NCBI GenBank assembly: GCA_033856515.1
Contig: JAWVEY010000048.1
Location: 103,832-167,831 of the forward strand
Origin: JALZKA01 sp033856515
GTDB taxonomy: Bacteria > Actinomycetota > Thermoleophilia > Solirubrobacterales > 70-9
Direction of reading: 5' to 3'
DNA: 64,000 nt
Shown: piece by piece, positions 41,664 to 49,678 of the stretch
Numbering within the stretch: the first letter of the stretch is position 1
Layout of the letters: every line of letters starts with the position of its first letter
Made by a program: the position numbers and the translations under genes
Notes under the pieces: generated by a model
Told to the model about the DNA's origin: nothing
Seen by the model: only the letters and a program-made list of their open reading frames with translations
Database searches by the model: none

Positions 41664-42881
41664 ATGAACCCTGGGATGTCTGAGACCACCGAAGCCAACG
41701 GGGGGCTCGGCTCTACCTCACGCGACGAGCCGATCGCGGGCGACCCCGATGACGACGAGCCGCGGTTCTTTCAGGACCCGAAGAGCATCGCGATCACGAT
41801 CGGGTCGGTCATCGTCCTCATCGCCGCGATCTACTTCCTCTTTCCCGCGATCGTCGGCGTTGACGATGGCCTCGCGAAGCTCGACGACGGCGACCCCGTG
41901 TGGATCGGGATTGCGGTGGCGTTCTGCGTCGTCATGTTCCTGGCGCAGATCGCGATGTTCAAGGGAGTTGTCGGCGGCGACGTACTGGCGCTGACCTGGC
42001 CCGAGAGCTACCAGATCAACATGGCCAGCCTCGCCGCGTCGCGCCTGTTCTCTGCAGGCGGCGCCGGCGGAATCATCCTCACCTACTGGGCTCTGCGAAA
42101 GGCGGGCATGCCGAAGCAGCAGTCAGCGGCGCGGATGGTCGCGTTCCTGATCCTCATGTACACGGTCTACCTCCTGGCGCTGGTCATTGGCGGGATCTTG
42201 CTTCGGACAGGCGTCCTTGCCGGCGCCAACCCCCCGGGCCTCACGATCGTCCCCGCGGCCATCGCGGGCGGGCTCATCGTCCTGCTCCTACTGGCAGCAC
42301 TGGTTCCCGGCGACCTTCAGCGCCGCCTGGCCCGCTCGTCCTCGGATACCTGGTACGGGCGCCTCTCGGTCCGCCTGGCGACCGTCCCGGCCACCGTTTC
42401 CACCTCGGCCAGGATGGCGATCGAGATCATCAAGGCGCCGGGGCGCGGCTGGCTCGCGATCGCGGGCGCGGTCGGCTTCTGGGCAGCCAACATCGCGATC
42501 ATGTGGGCGAGCTTCGAGGCGTTCGGCCTGGATGTCTCGGGCGCCGTCGTCGTTCAGGGCTTCTTCGTCGGGATGGCCGCGAACCTGATCCCAGGCGCCC
42601 CGGGCGGGGTGGGCGCGGTGGACGCGGGCATGATCGGCACCTACGTCCTCTTCGGGCTCGACGGCAGCACGGTCTTCGCCGCGGTCCTCATGTACCGCTT
42701 CATCGCCTTCTGGCTGCCGCTTCCGCCCGGGATCGTCGCCTTCTTCCAGCTTCGGCGCACGATCAAGCGGTGGGAGGACGGAGAGTGCCCGAAGGACCGC
42801 ACTGACGGCATGGGCGGCCTTCCGCAGGAGCGCGAGCTCATGGGCGCGTCCAATACTTCAAAAAGTGAAGTATCATCATAG
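41664..42881 (+). CDS. YbhN/UPF0104-type membrane protein (LPG-synthase transmembrane-like)
   Basis: A 405-residue integral membrane protein with about eight helices, including ITIGSVIVLIAAIYFLFPAIVG, AARMVAFLILMYTVYLLALVIGG and VVVQGFFVGMAANLIPGAPGGVGAVDAGMIG, which is the signature of the flippase-like domain shared with lysylphosphatidylglycerol synthase MprF. No catalytic domain is attached, so it is probably a lipid flippase or transporter. The N-terminal about 35 residues are acidic and cytoplasmic; an ATG 12 bp downstream is an alternative start. Its 3' end carries the inverted repeat at 42853-42873. Confidence 0.85.
   Translation: MNPGMSETTEANGGLGSTSRDEPIAGDPDDDEPRFFQDPKSIAITIGSVIVLIAAIYFLFPAIVGVDDGLAKLDDGDPVWIGIAVAFCVVMFLAQIAMFKGVVGGDVLALTWPESYQINMASLAASRLFSAGGAGGIILTYWALRKAGMPKQQSAARMVAFLILMYTVYLLALVIGGILLRTGVLAGANPPGLTIVPAAIAGGLIVLLLLAALVPGDLQRRLARSSSDTWYGRLSVRLATVPATVSTSARMAIEIIKAPGRGWLAIAGAVGFWAANIAIMWASFEAFGLDVSGAVVVQGFFVGMAANLIPGAPGGVGAVDAGMIGTYVLFGLDGSTVFAAVLMYRFIAFWLPLPPGIVAFFQLRRTIKRWEDGECPKDRTDGMGGLPQERELMGASNTSKSEVSS
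42853..42873. promoter_or_regulatory. Inverted repeat, possible operator before the TrxR-like gene
   Basis: ATACTTCA, spacer AAAAG, TGAAGTAT: a perfect 8-bp inverted repeat with strikingly low GC for this genome. It lies in the last codons of the upstream gene, 30 bp before the ATG at 42903. Confidence 0.5.
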
Positions 42882-42902
42882 GTGAGACATGAGGAGTACG
42901 AG

Positions 42903-43913
42903 ATGAGCGAAGAGAACACTGAAAAGAAGGTCGAGGACGTGATCATCCTGGGCGGTGGGCCGGCCGGCTACACGGCCGCTCTCTACGCCTCCCGCGCCAA
43001 CCTCGAGCCGCTTCTGATCGAGGGCTTCCAGTGGGGCGGCCAGCTCCAGAACACGACCGACGTCGAGAACTACCCGGGCTATCCCGGGGGGATCATGGGC
43101 CCGGAGATGATGAACGAGTTCCGCGCTCAAGCCGAGCGCTTCGGCACCCGCTTCATCACCGACGACGCCGACCGGGTCGAGCTCTCGGACGGCGGCCTCC
43201 AGAAGGTCTTCCTCGGCGATGAGGAGCACGTCGGCAAGACCATCGTCCTCGCGATGGGCGCCGAGCCCAGGCGCCTCGGCCTGGCGGGCGAGATGGAGCT
43301 GTCCGGTCGCGGCGTCTCGACCTGCGGCGTCTGCGACGGCGCCTTCTTCAAGGGCGAGGAGGTCATCGTCATCGGCGGTGGCGACTCTGCCATGGAGGAC
43401 GCGATGTTCATCGCGAAGTACGCCTCGAAGCTCACGATCGTTCACCGCCGCGACGAGTTCCGCGCCTCGAAGATCATGCTCGAGCGCGCGCGGCAGACCG
43501 AGAACATCGAGCTCAAGACCCCATACGTCCCCGAGGAGTTCATCGCGGGAGACGACGGCAAGCTCCGCGCCGTCCGCCTCAGGCACGCCGATACGGGCGA
43601 GACCGAGGAGATGGAGGTGGGCGGGGCCTTCGTCGCCATCGGCCACATCCCACGCTCGGAGCTCGTGGCAGACCAGGTCTCCACAGACGAGGACGGCTAC
43701 GTCCGCACCGACGCCAAGTCGACCCGCACGAATCTCGCCGGCGTCTTCGCCATCGGCGATCTCGTCGACCACACGTACCGCCAGGCGGTCACGGCCGCCG
43801 GCACCGGCTGCATGGGCGCCCTCGACGCCGAGTGGTACCTGCGCGATACGCCGCCCGACCCGGAGGCCCACTGGGGCTCGAACCCGGGCGAGGTGGCGGA
43901 AGCTACGGCTTAG
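42903..43913 (+). CDS. Thioredoxin reductase-like FAD/NAD(P) oxidoreductase
   Basis: A 336-residue flavoprotein. GGGPAGYTAALYASRA binds FAD, GGGDSAMEDA and HRRDEFRAS bind NADPH, and GVFAIGDLVDHTYRQAVTAAGTG closes the FAD site. The redox pair is Cys141-Cys144 in CGVC, where most thioredoxin reductases have CATC. ATG 42903 is chosen over GTG 42882 because GAGGAG sits 6 nt upstream. No thioredoxin gene is adjacent, but thioredoxin reduction is the most likely role. The 3' end overlaps the convergent lysyl-oxidase-like gene by 11 bp. Confidence 0.9.
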   Translation: MSEENTEKKVEDVIILGGGPAGYTAALYASRANLEPLLIEGFQWGGQLQNTTDVENYPGYPGGIMGPEMMNEFRAQAERFGTRFITDDADRVELSDGGLQKVFLGDEEHVGKTIVLAMGAEPRRLGLAGEMELSGRGVSTCGVCDGAFFKGEEVIVIGGGDSAMEDAMFIAKYASKLTIVHRRDEFRASKIMLERARQTENIELKTPYVPEEFIAGDDGKLRAVRLRHADTGETEEMEVGGAFVAIGHIPRSELVADQVSTDEDGYVRTDAKSTRTNLAGVFAIGDLVDHTYRQAVTAAGTGCMGALDAEWYLRDTPPDPEAHWGSNPGEVAEATA

Positions 43914-44694
43914 GCGGCGCGCAGGGCTCGTCGAGCTCCGCGACCTCGTGGCCGCGGCGTGATGCCTGATCCGGGCTGAAGCGGATCGCCGCGGTCTGGA
44001 TGTTGTTGTCCTCGCCACCCGTCGCGACTTCGGCTAGCCGGTTCGTCGGGTCGGCGCGGGTGACCAGGCAGTAGCGGCCCTTCCGTAGGCCCGTGACGTC
44101 GAACTCCTGGCCGGGCGTGCCCGCTCCGTACTTGTCGGCCCAGCCGACCGAGATGCCGTGAGTGCCCGCGGAGTCCTTGCAGTCCTCGAAGCGATAGAAC
44201 GGGTTGCCTGGAGACCCCGGAAGCTGCGGTAGGTACTTGTGGGAGTCCACGACGCAGAAGGACACCTTCTTCGAGACCTCTGCGAGCTTCGACGTATCGA
44301 TGCGGTAGAGCTGGTATCGGGCGAAGTCCTCGAAGTGGTAGTGCTCGTGGACCTCGTGGTAGATCATGCAGCCGACCGGTGCCTCGGTCGTGCCCGAGTC
44401 GATAGCGCGCCCGAACTTGCCGTCGGCGTTCGCGTCGTGGTAGATCGCCTGGTAGGCAACGCGACCGCGCTTCCCCTTCGGACCGCACCTGTTGGTTGAC
44501 AGGTCGGGATAAATCTCCAGCGGCCCGGCGCCCGCATTTGCGGTCGAGTGGGAGAAGCGCAGGTACACCCGCTTCGAATCCCGAGCGCTCTCGAGCACGA
44601 TGTCTGACGGGCTCTCGACGACGAGGTCCGGCAGGAGCTCTGGCCCACTTACGTCGCCCGCGTTCGCGCTCGGGCCGAGAGCGACAAGCATCAC
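43903..44694 (-). CDS. Secreted lysyl-oxidase-like copper protein
   Basis: About 263 residues. HEVHEHYHFEDFARYQLYRI is the His-rich copper loop of the lysyl oxidase family, and GISVGWADKYGAGTPGQEFDVTGLRKGRYCLVTRADP matches the downstream family motif. ELLPDLVVESPSDIV is the usual opening of bacterial members. From the first standard start (GTG 44694) the signal peptide is truncated; the same frame continues upstream with a full hydrophobic segment (LAAAVALASAASA) back to an ATA codon overlapping the stop of the paralogue, so the true start may be non-canonical. Crosslinking of surface proteins is inferred from the family. Confidence 0.8.
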   Translation of the reverse strand: MMLVALGPSANAGDVSGPELLPDLVVESPSDIVLESARDSKRVYLRFSHSTANAGAGPLEIYPDLSTNRCGPKGKRGRVAYQAIYHDANADGKFGRAIDSGTTEAPVGCMIYHEVHEHYHFEDFARYQLYRIDTSKLAEVSKKVSFCVVDSHKYLPQLPGSPGNPFYRFEDCKDSAGTHGISVGWADKYGAGTPGQEFDVTGLRKGRYCLVTRADPTNRLAEVATGGEDNNIQTAAIRFSPDQASRRGHEVAELDEPCAPPKP

Positions 44695-44735
44695 CGCGGA
44701 CGCGGCAGACGCGAGAGCGACCGCGGCGGCGAGTC

Positions 44736-45605
44736 TTATACGGGCGGCGCGCAGGGCTCGTCCACGATCGGCACCGACTTGCCGAAGTCCGTTGCGTTCT
44801 TCAGATTCATCCTGATCTGGACCGTCTGCACGTTGTTGTCCTCGCCGCCGGTGCTGACTTCACCGAGGCGGTCGGTCGGGTCGGTCCAGGCGACCAGGCA
44901 GTAGCGGCCCGGGTGGCGTTCGGAGACGTCGAATTCCTGGCCCGGCGTGCCTGCGCCGTAGATGTCGGCGTAGCCGACCGAGATGCCGTGGATGCCGCTG
45001 TCCGCCTGGCAGTTCTCGAATCCGTAGAAGGGCGCGCCCGGGGACCCGGGCAGCTCGGGATGGGGGTGCAGGATGTCGACGACGCAGAAGGAGACCTTGT
45101 CCGATGTCTCCTTAAGGACGCCGGACTTGACGCGATAGAGCTGATACCGGGCGAAATCTTCGAAGTGGTAGTGCTGGTGGACCTCGTGGAAGATCATGCA
45201 GCCGACCGGCTCCGAGACGGTCTCGGTGTCCACGTCGCGCTGGAAGGTCCCGTTGCCGTTCGAGTCCTGGAAGATCGCTTGGTAGGCGACGCGGCCGCGG
45301 TCCCCTGCCTCGCCGCAGGTCTCGGTCTCGAGGTCGGGGTAGATCTGGAGCGGACCATCGCCGACGTTCGAGGTCGTGTGCGAGAAGCGCAGGAACGTCT
45401 TGCCGCCTGGGGAGCCTTGGAGGACGATGTTGTCAGGCGGCTCGACGATCAGGTCGGGCAAAAGGGCCTCTCCCGGGGTCGCGCCGGCGGTTGCCTGGGA
45501 GGACGTGACGACGAGCCACGTGCCGAGGGCGCAGAACAGCGCAACGAGAGCCGCAGCAACGATTCGCGCGAGCGCGTTCACGCCTGATCTCTCCCCGCCG
45601 TCCAT
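44736..45605 (-). CDS. Secreted lysyl-oxidase-like copper protein (paralogue)
   Basis: A 289-residue paralogue of the next gene. A signal anchor lies at about 14-36 (IVAAALVALFCALGTWLVV). ALLPDLIVEPPDNIVLQG, HEVHQHYHFEDFARYQLYRV (copper His cluster) and GISVGYADIYGAGTPGQEFDV follow, plus conserved cysteines. ATG 45605 is preferred over GTG 45623 because TACTCT sits 8 nt upstream. The two genes are tandem with about 40 bp between the standard start and stop, consistent with duplication. The tyrosyl-quinone-forming residues cannot be assigned with certainty. Confidence 0.82.
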   Translation of the reverse strand: MDGGERSGVNALARIVAAALVALFCALGTWLVVTSSQATAGATPGEALLPDLIVEPPDNIVLQGSPGGKTFLRFSHTTSNVGDGPLQIYPDLETETCGEAGDRGRVAYQAIFQDSNGNGTFQRDVDTETVSEPVGCMIFHEVHQHYHFEDFARYQLYRVKSGVLKETSDKVSFCVVDILHPHPELPGSPGAPFYGFENCQADSGIHGISVGYADIYGAGTPGQEFDVSERHPGRYCLVAWTDPTDRLGEVSTGGEDNNVQTVQIRMNLKNATDFGKSVPIVDEPCAPPV

Positions 45606-45613
45606 GCCTAGCC

Positions 45614-45619
45614 AGAGTA
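45614..45619 (-). promoter_or_regulatory. -10 box of the lysyl-oxidase-like pair
   Basis: TACTCT on the minus strand ends 8 nt before the ATG at 45605. Confidence 0.4.
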
Positions 45620-45649
45620 CCACCGCCTGACGCCGATTCAGGCGCTCAC

Positions 45650-45655
45650 TAGCCT
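45650..45655 (+). promoter_or_regulatory. -10 box of EamA gene
   Basis: TAGCCT ends 6 nt before the ATG at 45662. Confidence 0.42.
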
Positions 45656-45661
45656 CGCCCG

Positions 45662-46546
45662 ATGGACCGGCGCTCTTGGATCCTCATCTTCGTCGTAGGA
45701 GCGATCTGGGGCGCCAGTTTTCTCTTCATCGAGATCGGGATCCGCGACATGAGCCCATCGGTGGTCGCGTGGGCGCGGGTGGCGCTCGGTGCCGCGTTCC
45801 TGGTGCCGTTCGCCTGGTTTCAAGGCGTGCTTCGCGTCCCCGGAGCGGGAGTCGGCCTGGTCATCTTTCTGGCCGCAACTCAGGTGGCCGTGCCCTTTGT
45901 CCTGATCGGCGAAGGCCAGAAAGAGATCACTTCGTCGCTTTCGGGGATCTTGGTCGCCTCGACGCCGCTCTGGACCGCTCTCCTTGCGATCCGCCTCGAT
46001 CCCAATGAGCGCTCGGAGGGGATCCAGCTCTGGGGCGTTCTTGCCGGGCTCGTCGGCGTCGGTCTCCTCCTGGGGGTTGACCTGAATGGGACGTCCGCGG
46101 AGATCATCGGCGGGATGCTCATCCTCCTCGCCAGCCTCGGCTATGCGATTGGCGGCCTTGTGACGAGGCTCAAGCTGCCCGGCGCAGCGGGGGCCGGCGT
46201 GGCCGCCTGGATCACGCTCACCGCAACGATCCTGCTCACGCCGTTCGCGATCGCGGACATGCCCTCGGAAGCGCCCGGGATCGGGCCCATCGCCGCGGTT
46301 GTGGCGCTGGGCGTGGTCGGGACAGGCGTCGCGTTCGCGATCTTCTTCGAGCTGATGACGAACATCGGGCCTGCCCGAACGTTCACCGTCACCTACCTCT
46401 CGCCGGGCTTCGCGGTTGTCTACGGCGCGATCCTCCTGGACGAGCCGATCGGCATCGCGACGATCGGGGGGCTCGCGCTGATCCTCCTCGGCTCGTACCT
46501 GGCCGCCGGCTACACCAGCTCGGCCAGCGAATCCGCGATCCGGTAG
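45662..46546 (+). CDS. EamA-family (DMT) transporter
   Basis: A 294-residue membrane protein with ten predicted helices in two EamA repeats. The first begins SWILIFVVGAIWGASFLFIEIGIRDMSPSVVAWARVALGA and the second SAEIIGGMLILLASLGYAIGGLVTRL; the end FEL(M)TNIGPARTFTVTYLSPGFAVVYGAILLDEP is typical. Family members export amino acids or metabolites; the substrate is unknown. The last 37 bp overlap the convergent 3-hydroxyacyl-CoA dehydrogenase gene. Confidence 0.9.
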   Translation: MDRRSWILIFVVGAIWGASFLFIEIGIRDMSPSVVAWARVALGAAFLVPFAWFQGVLRVPGAGVGLVIFLAATQVAVPFVLIGEGQKEITSSLSGILVASTPLWTALLAIRLDPNERSEGIQLWGVLAGLVGVGLLLGVDLNGTSAEIIGGMLILLASLGYAIGGLVTRLKLPGAAGAGVAAWITLTATILLTPFAIADMPSEAPGIGPIAAVVALGVVGTGVAFAIFFELMTNIGPARTFTVTYLSPGFAVVYGAILLDEPIGIATIGGLALILLGSYLAAGYTSSASESAIR

Positions 46547-47661
46547 CGCTCGGCGTCCTGCGCGCTCCTCGCTCGCTCAGCGAGTGTGTCGAGCGTCGCT
46601 ACGACGCGCTCGGCGCCGAGATCCTCACGCCACTCGAAGGGCCCACGCGGGTGATTGAGGCCAAGCTTCATTGCTTTGTCGATGTCGTCTGGCTCGGCGA
46701 CTCCCTCCTCGACGGCGAAGCTGGCCTCGTTCACAAGGCAGCTCACGACGCGCTCGAAGATGGCGCGGTCGATCGTCTCGCCGGTCGAGCGTTCGCGCTC
46801 CTCGACCTTGCGCCCCCGCTCGTAGGCGTAGAAGCCCTGTCCCGCCTTTCGTCCAAGGCGTCCCTCCGCGACCATCTTCTCCTGAATCGGGTGCGGCTCC
46901 CAGCGCGGTTCCGGACGCTGGGCATAGAAGGACTGGGCCACCTTGAGGTTCACGTCGACGCCGATCAGGTCCATCAGCTCGAAGGGCCCCATCCGATAGC
47001 CGCCAAGCTCGCGAATTGCGCGATCGATGTCGGCGTGGGGGGCTACGCGCTCGCCCAGGATGCGAAGCGACTCGAGTGCGAAGGGGCGGTTGCAGCGGTT
47101 CACGATGAACCCCGGCGCATCCGCCGCACGCACGGGCTCGCGGTCCATCGCTCGCGCGACCCCGGTGGCAGCGTCGAGCGTCGCCTCGGCCGTGCGCTCG
47201 CCCGCGACGATCTCGACCAGGCGCATGAGCGGCGGGGGGTTGAAGAAGTGCATGCCGCAAACGCGCTCGGGGCCGGGGACCTCTGCGGCTATGGCTCGGA
47301 CGGGGATCGACGACGTGTTGGTGGCCAGGATCGTTTCGGGCCCGCACGTCCGCGCGAGGTCGGCGAAGAGCTTTCGCTTGAGGTCGAGGTCCTCGGGCGC
47401 GGCCTCGATCACGAGGTCGCAGCCGGCGAGTCCGTCGAAGGCGGCGGTCTCCAGCCCGCCCGAGGCGTGGGCGGCGTCCTCGGGACTCCACAGGCCCTTG
47501 CCCGCGCCCTTCGCAAGCGAGGCCTGCAGGCGGTCGGCACCCGAGGCGAGCGCGTTGGGGTCGGGATCGTGGAGGACCACCTCATAGCCGCCGAGGCAGC
47601 CAAGCTGCGCAATCCCGGCACCCATAGTCCCGGCGCCGACAACCCCCAGGCGCTCAACCAT
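46510..47661 (-). CDS. 3-hydroxyacyl-CoA dehydrogenase (3-hydroxybutyryl-CoA dehydrogenase-like)
   Basis: Oxidises L-3-hydroxyacyl-CoA with NAD in beta-oxidation or a butyrate-type pathway. The 383-residue protein has RLGVVGAGTMGAGIAQ (NAD), NTSSIPV, HFFNPPPLMRLVEIV (catalytic His) and NRCNRPFALESLRIL, then two C-terminal 3HCDH helical domains (MGPFELMDLIGVDV; NHPRGPFEWREDLG). ATG 47661 is chosen; upstream in-frame codons would translate the palindrome element. It is followed by crotonase and acyl-CoA dehydrogenase genes on the same strand, forming a fatty-acid degradation block. Confidence 0.92.
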   Translation of the reverse strand: MVERLGVVGAGTMGAGIAQLGCLGGYEVVLHDPDPNALASGADRLQASLAKGAGKGLWSPEDAAHASGGLETAAFDGLAGCDLVIEAAPEDLDLKRKLFADLARTCGPETILATNTSSIPVRAIAAEVPGPERVCGMHFFNPPPLMRLVEIVAGERTAEATLDAATGVARAMDREPVRAADAPGFIVNRCNRPFALESLRILGERVAPHADIDRAIRELGGYRMGPFELMDLIGVDVNLKVAQSFYAQRPEPRWEPHPIQEKMVAEGRLGRKAGQGFYAYERGRKVEERERSTGETIDRAIFERVVSCLVNEASFAVEEGVAEPDDIDKAMKLGLNHPRGPFEWREDLGAERVVATLDTLAERARSAQDAERYRIADSLAELV

Positions 47662-47665
47662 CACG

Positions 47666-47715
47666 GTGCCAGGCACCACGCCTGGTGCCAGGCATGCTTA
47701 ACAGTTGTCACAAAA
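47666..47715. repeat. 50-bp extended palindrome element, copy B (inverted)
   Basis: Reverse-complement copy of 25979-26028, with GTGCCAGGCAC at 47666 and a GTGCCAGGCAT variant at 47685 followed by GCTTAACAGTTGTCACAA. It fills most of the gap between the crotonase and 3-hydroxyacyl-CoA dehydrogenase genes. Confidence 0.85.
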
Positions 47716-47737
47716 GCGTGTCTTGTTGTCTGACGTC

Positions 47738-48502
47738 TCACTTGCCCGTGAAGTCGGGTTTGCGCTTCTCGAGGAACGCGGACATGCCTTCGACCCTGTC
47801 CTCGGTCGCCATCGCGAGCTCGTAGAGGCGGCGCTCCTGATCGAGGCCTGCTGCGAGCCCGGACTCGTCCGCGGCCAGGACGGCCTGCTTGGCGAGCTTG
47901 GCCGCGACCGGTGGCCCGGATGCGACGAGGTGGCCGAGGTCGATCGCTGCGTTCAGCCACGCCTTGTCCACCTTGTTCACGATTCCCCATTCGAGCGCCT
48001 GCTTGGCGTCGAAGCGCCGGCCGGTGAGGACCAGCTCCATCGTGCGCTGCTTCCCGAGCACCCGCGCGAGGCGCTGGGTGCCACCGCCGCCGGGGATGAT
48101 CCCCAGGGTGATCTCGGGCTGGCCGAACTCGGCCGTCTCGGAGGCAACGATCATGTCGCAGGCCAGTGCCAGCTCGCATCCGCCGCCCAGCGCGAAACCC
48201 GAGACGCCTGCGATCAGCGGTGTGCGGCAGCCAGCGACCCGCTTCCAGAAGACTGACGTGGGGTGAAAGAGCGCCTCGCCGAAGGTGCGGTCGCGAAGAG
48301 CGCGGATGTCGGCGCCGGCTGCGAAGACCTCGTCTGAGCCCGCGATGACGATCGCCCGCACCTCGCCGTCGTGGTCCAGGCGCTCGAGCGCCGCGCCGAG
48401 CTCGTCCATCATGTCCGGCGAGAGGGCGTTCCGCGCCTCTGGCCGGTCGAGCTGGACCAGCGCGACGTGCCCATGGCGCTCTTCTGAGATCAGCGCGGTC
48501 AT
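47738..48502 (-). CDS. Enoyl-CoA hydratase
   Basis: A 254-residue crotonase. LDRPEARNALSPDMM, AAGADIRAL (oxyanion hole), GFALGGGCELALACDMI (catalytic Glu) and FGQPEITLGIIPGGGGTQRLARVLG (second catalytic Glu) make true hydratase activity likely, more so than for the crotonase at 16891. It ends KRKPDFTGK, as in classic short-chain enoyl-CoA hydratases. TAGGCT lies 9 nt before the ATG. It lies next to 3-hydroxyacyl-CoA dehydrogenase and acyl-CoA dehydrogenase genes, the adjacent steps of beta-oxidation. Confidence 0.93.
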   Translation of the reverse strand: MTALISEERHGHVALVQLDRPEARNALSPDMMDELGAALERLDHDGEVRAIVIAGSDEVFAAGADIRALRDRTFGEALFHPTSVFWKRVAGCRTPLIAGVSGFALGGGCELALACDMIVASETAEFGQPEITLGIIPGGGGTQRLARVLGKQRTMELVLTGRRFDAKQALEWGIVNKVDKAWLNAAIDLGHLVASGPPVAAKLAKQAVLAADESGLAAGLDQERRLYELAMATEDRVEGMSAFLEKRKPDFTGK

Positions 48503-48511
48503 GTGCCGGCG

Positions 48512-48517
48512 AGCCTA
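48512..48517 (-). promoter_or_regulatory. -10 box of enoyl-CoA hydratase gene
   Basis: TAGGCT on the minus strand ends 9 nt before the ATG at 48502; it overlaps the stop of the acyl-CoA dehydrogenase gene. Confidence 0.42.
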
Positions 48518-49678
48518 GTCCGTTGGCAGGAAGGCCGAAATGCCGGTGGCGTCACGGCCGATGATCAGCTTCTGGATCTGCGACGTGCCCTCATAAAGGG
48601 TGGTGACGCGCGCGTCGCGCAGGTAGCGCTCGACGGGGTGGTCGTCCACGTAGCCGGAGCCGCCGTGGACCTGGATCGCGTCGTTCGCGCACTCGATCGC
48701 CGACTCGGTCGCATACAGCTTCGCGATCGAGGTCTCGAGCGTGGACGGCTTGCCCTGGTCCTTCAGCATTCCCGCTCGCCAGACCAGGAGTCGCGCGGCG
48801 TCGCGCTTGACGATCATGTCCGCGATCATCGCCTGGACGAGCTGAAAACGGGCGAGCGGCACGCCGAACTGCTGGCGCTCCTTCGAGTAGGAGACCGAAG
48901 CGTCGACACAGCCGTCAATGATGCCCACGCAGCCGGCCGCGACGGAGTACCGCCCGGAGTCGAGCGCGGACATCGCGACCTTGAACCCCTCGCCGATCTC
49001 GCCCATCATGCAGTCGTCGGGCACCTCCACGTCGTCGAGTGCGATCGAAGCTGTGTCAGACGCGTGGAGCCCGAGCTTGCCGTGGATCTCCTGCGTGGAG
49101 AACCCCGGGGTGTCGGTGGGGACGAGGAAGCAGGCGAGCCCCTTGGGGCCCGAGCCGGGCTCGGTCTGGGCGAAGATCATCGCGACGTTCGCGAAGTTGC
49201 CGAGTGAGATCCACATCTTCTGGCCGTTGAGCTTCCAGCCGGAGTCGGTCTTCTCAGCGCGGGTACGGAGGCTTGCGGCGTCCGAGCCGGTGTCGGGCTC
49301 GGTCAGGCCGAAGCAGCCGAGGTACTCGCCCGAGCACAGCTTGGGGAGCCACTTCTGCTTTTGCTCCTCGGTTCCCCAGGTCTCGATCGACTTGCAGACG
49401 AGAGAGGTCTGAACCGAGACGACTGTGCGGGCGGCCGAGTCGCCGCGGCCGATCTGCTCAACGATCAGGCCGTAGCCGATGTAGTCGAGGCCGCGGCCGC
49501 CGTACTCCTCGGCGACCGGTGCGCCCAGATACCCCATCTCGCCAAGCATCGATGCGAGCTCGCGGTCGAACTTGGCGTCTCGGTCGTTCTGCCGCGCCCG
49601 CTCGACCACCTCCTTGTCGACGAAGTCGCGCGCCGTCTCGGAGATCAGCTTCTGCTCGTCGGTGAGGTCCAGGTTCAC
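48515..49678 (-). CDS. Acyl-CoA dehydrogenase
   Basis: A 387-residue FAD enzyme for the first step of beta-oxidation. LGCFGLTEPDTGSDA and WISLGNFANVAMIFAQT are the FAD/substrate motifs, RQQFGVPLARFQLVQAMIADM and HGGSGYVDDHPVERYLRD are C-terminal helical motifs, and YEGTSQIQ carries the catalytic Glu. The length matches short/medium-chain members. It overlaps the upstream aminotransferase gene by 4 bp, so the two are co-transcribed. Confidence 0.95.
   Translation of the reverse strand: MNLDLTDEQKLISETARDFVDKEVVERARQNDRDAKFDRELASMLGEMGYLGAPVAEEYGGRGLDYIGYGLIVEQIGRGDSAARTVVSVQTSLVCKSIETWGTEEQKQKWLPKLCSGEYLGCFGLTEPDTGSDAASLRTRAEKTDSGWKLNGQKMWISLGNFANVAMIFAQTEPGSGPKGLACFLVPTDTPGFSTQEIHGKLGLHASDTASIALDDVEVPDDCMMGEIGEGFKVAMSALDSGRYSVAAGCVGIIDGCVDASVSYSKERQQFGVPLARFQLVQAMIADMIVKRDAARLLVWRAGMLKDQGKPSTLETSIAKLYATESAIECANDAIQVHGGSGYVDDHPVERYLRDARVTTLYEGTSQIQKLIIGRDATGISAFLPTD

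Noticed and set aside
42882..42902. GTG 42882 as the start of the thioredoxin-reductase-like gene
   Set aside because: The GAGGAG site at 42891-42896 is correctly spaced only for ATG 42903.
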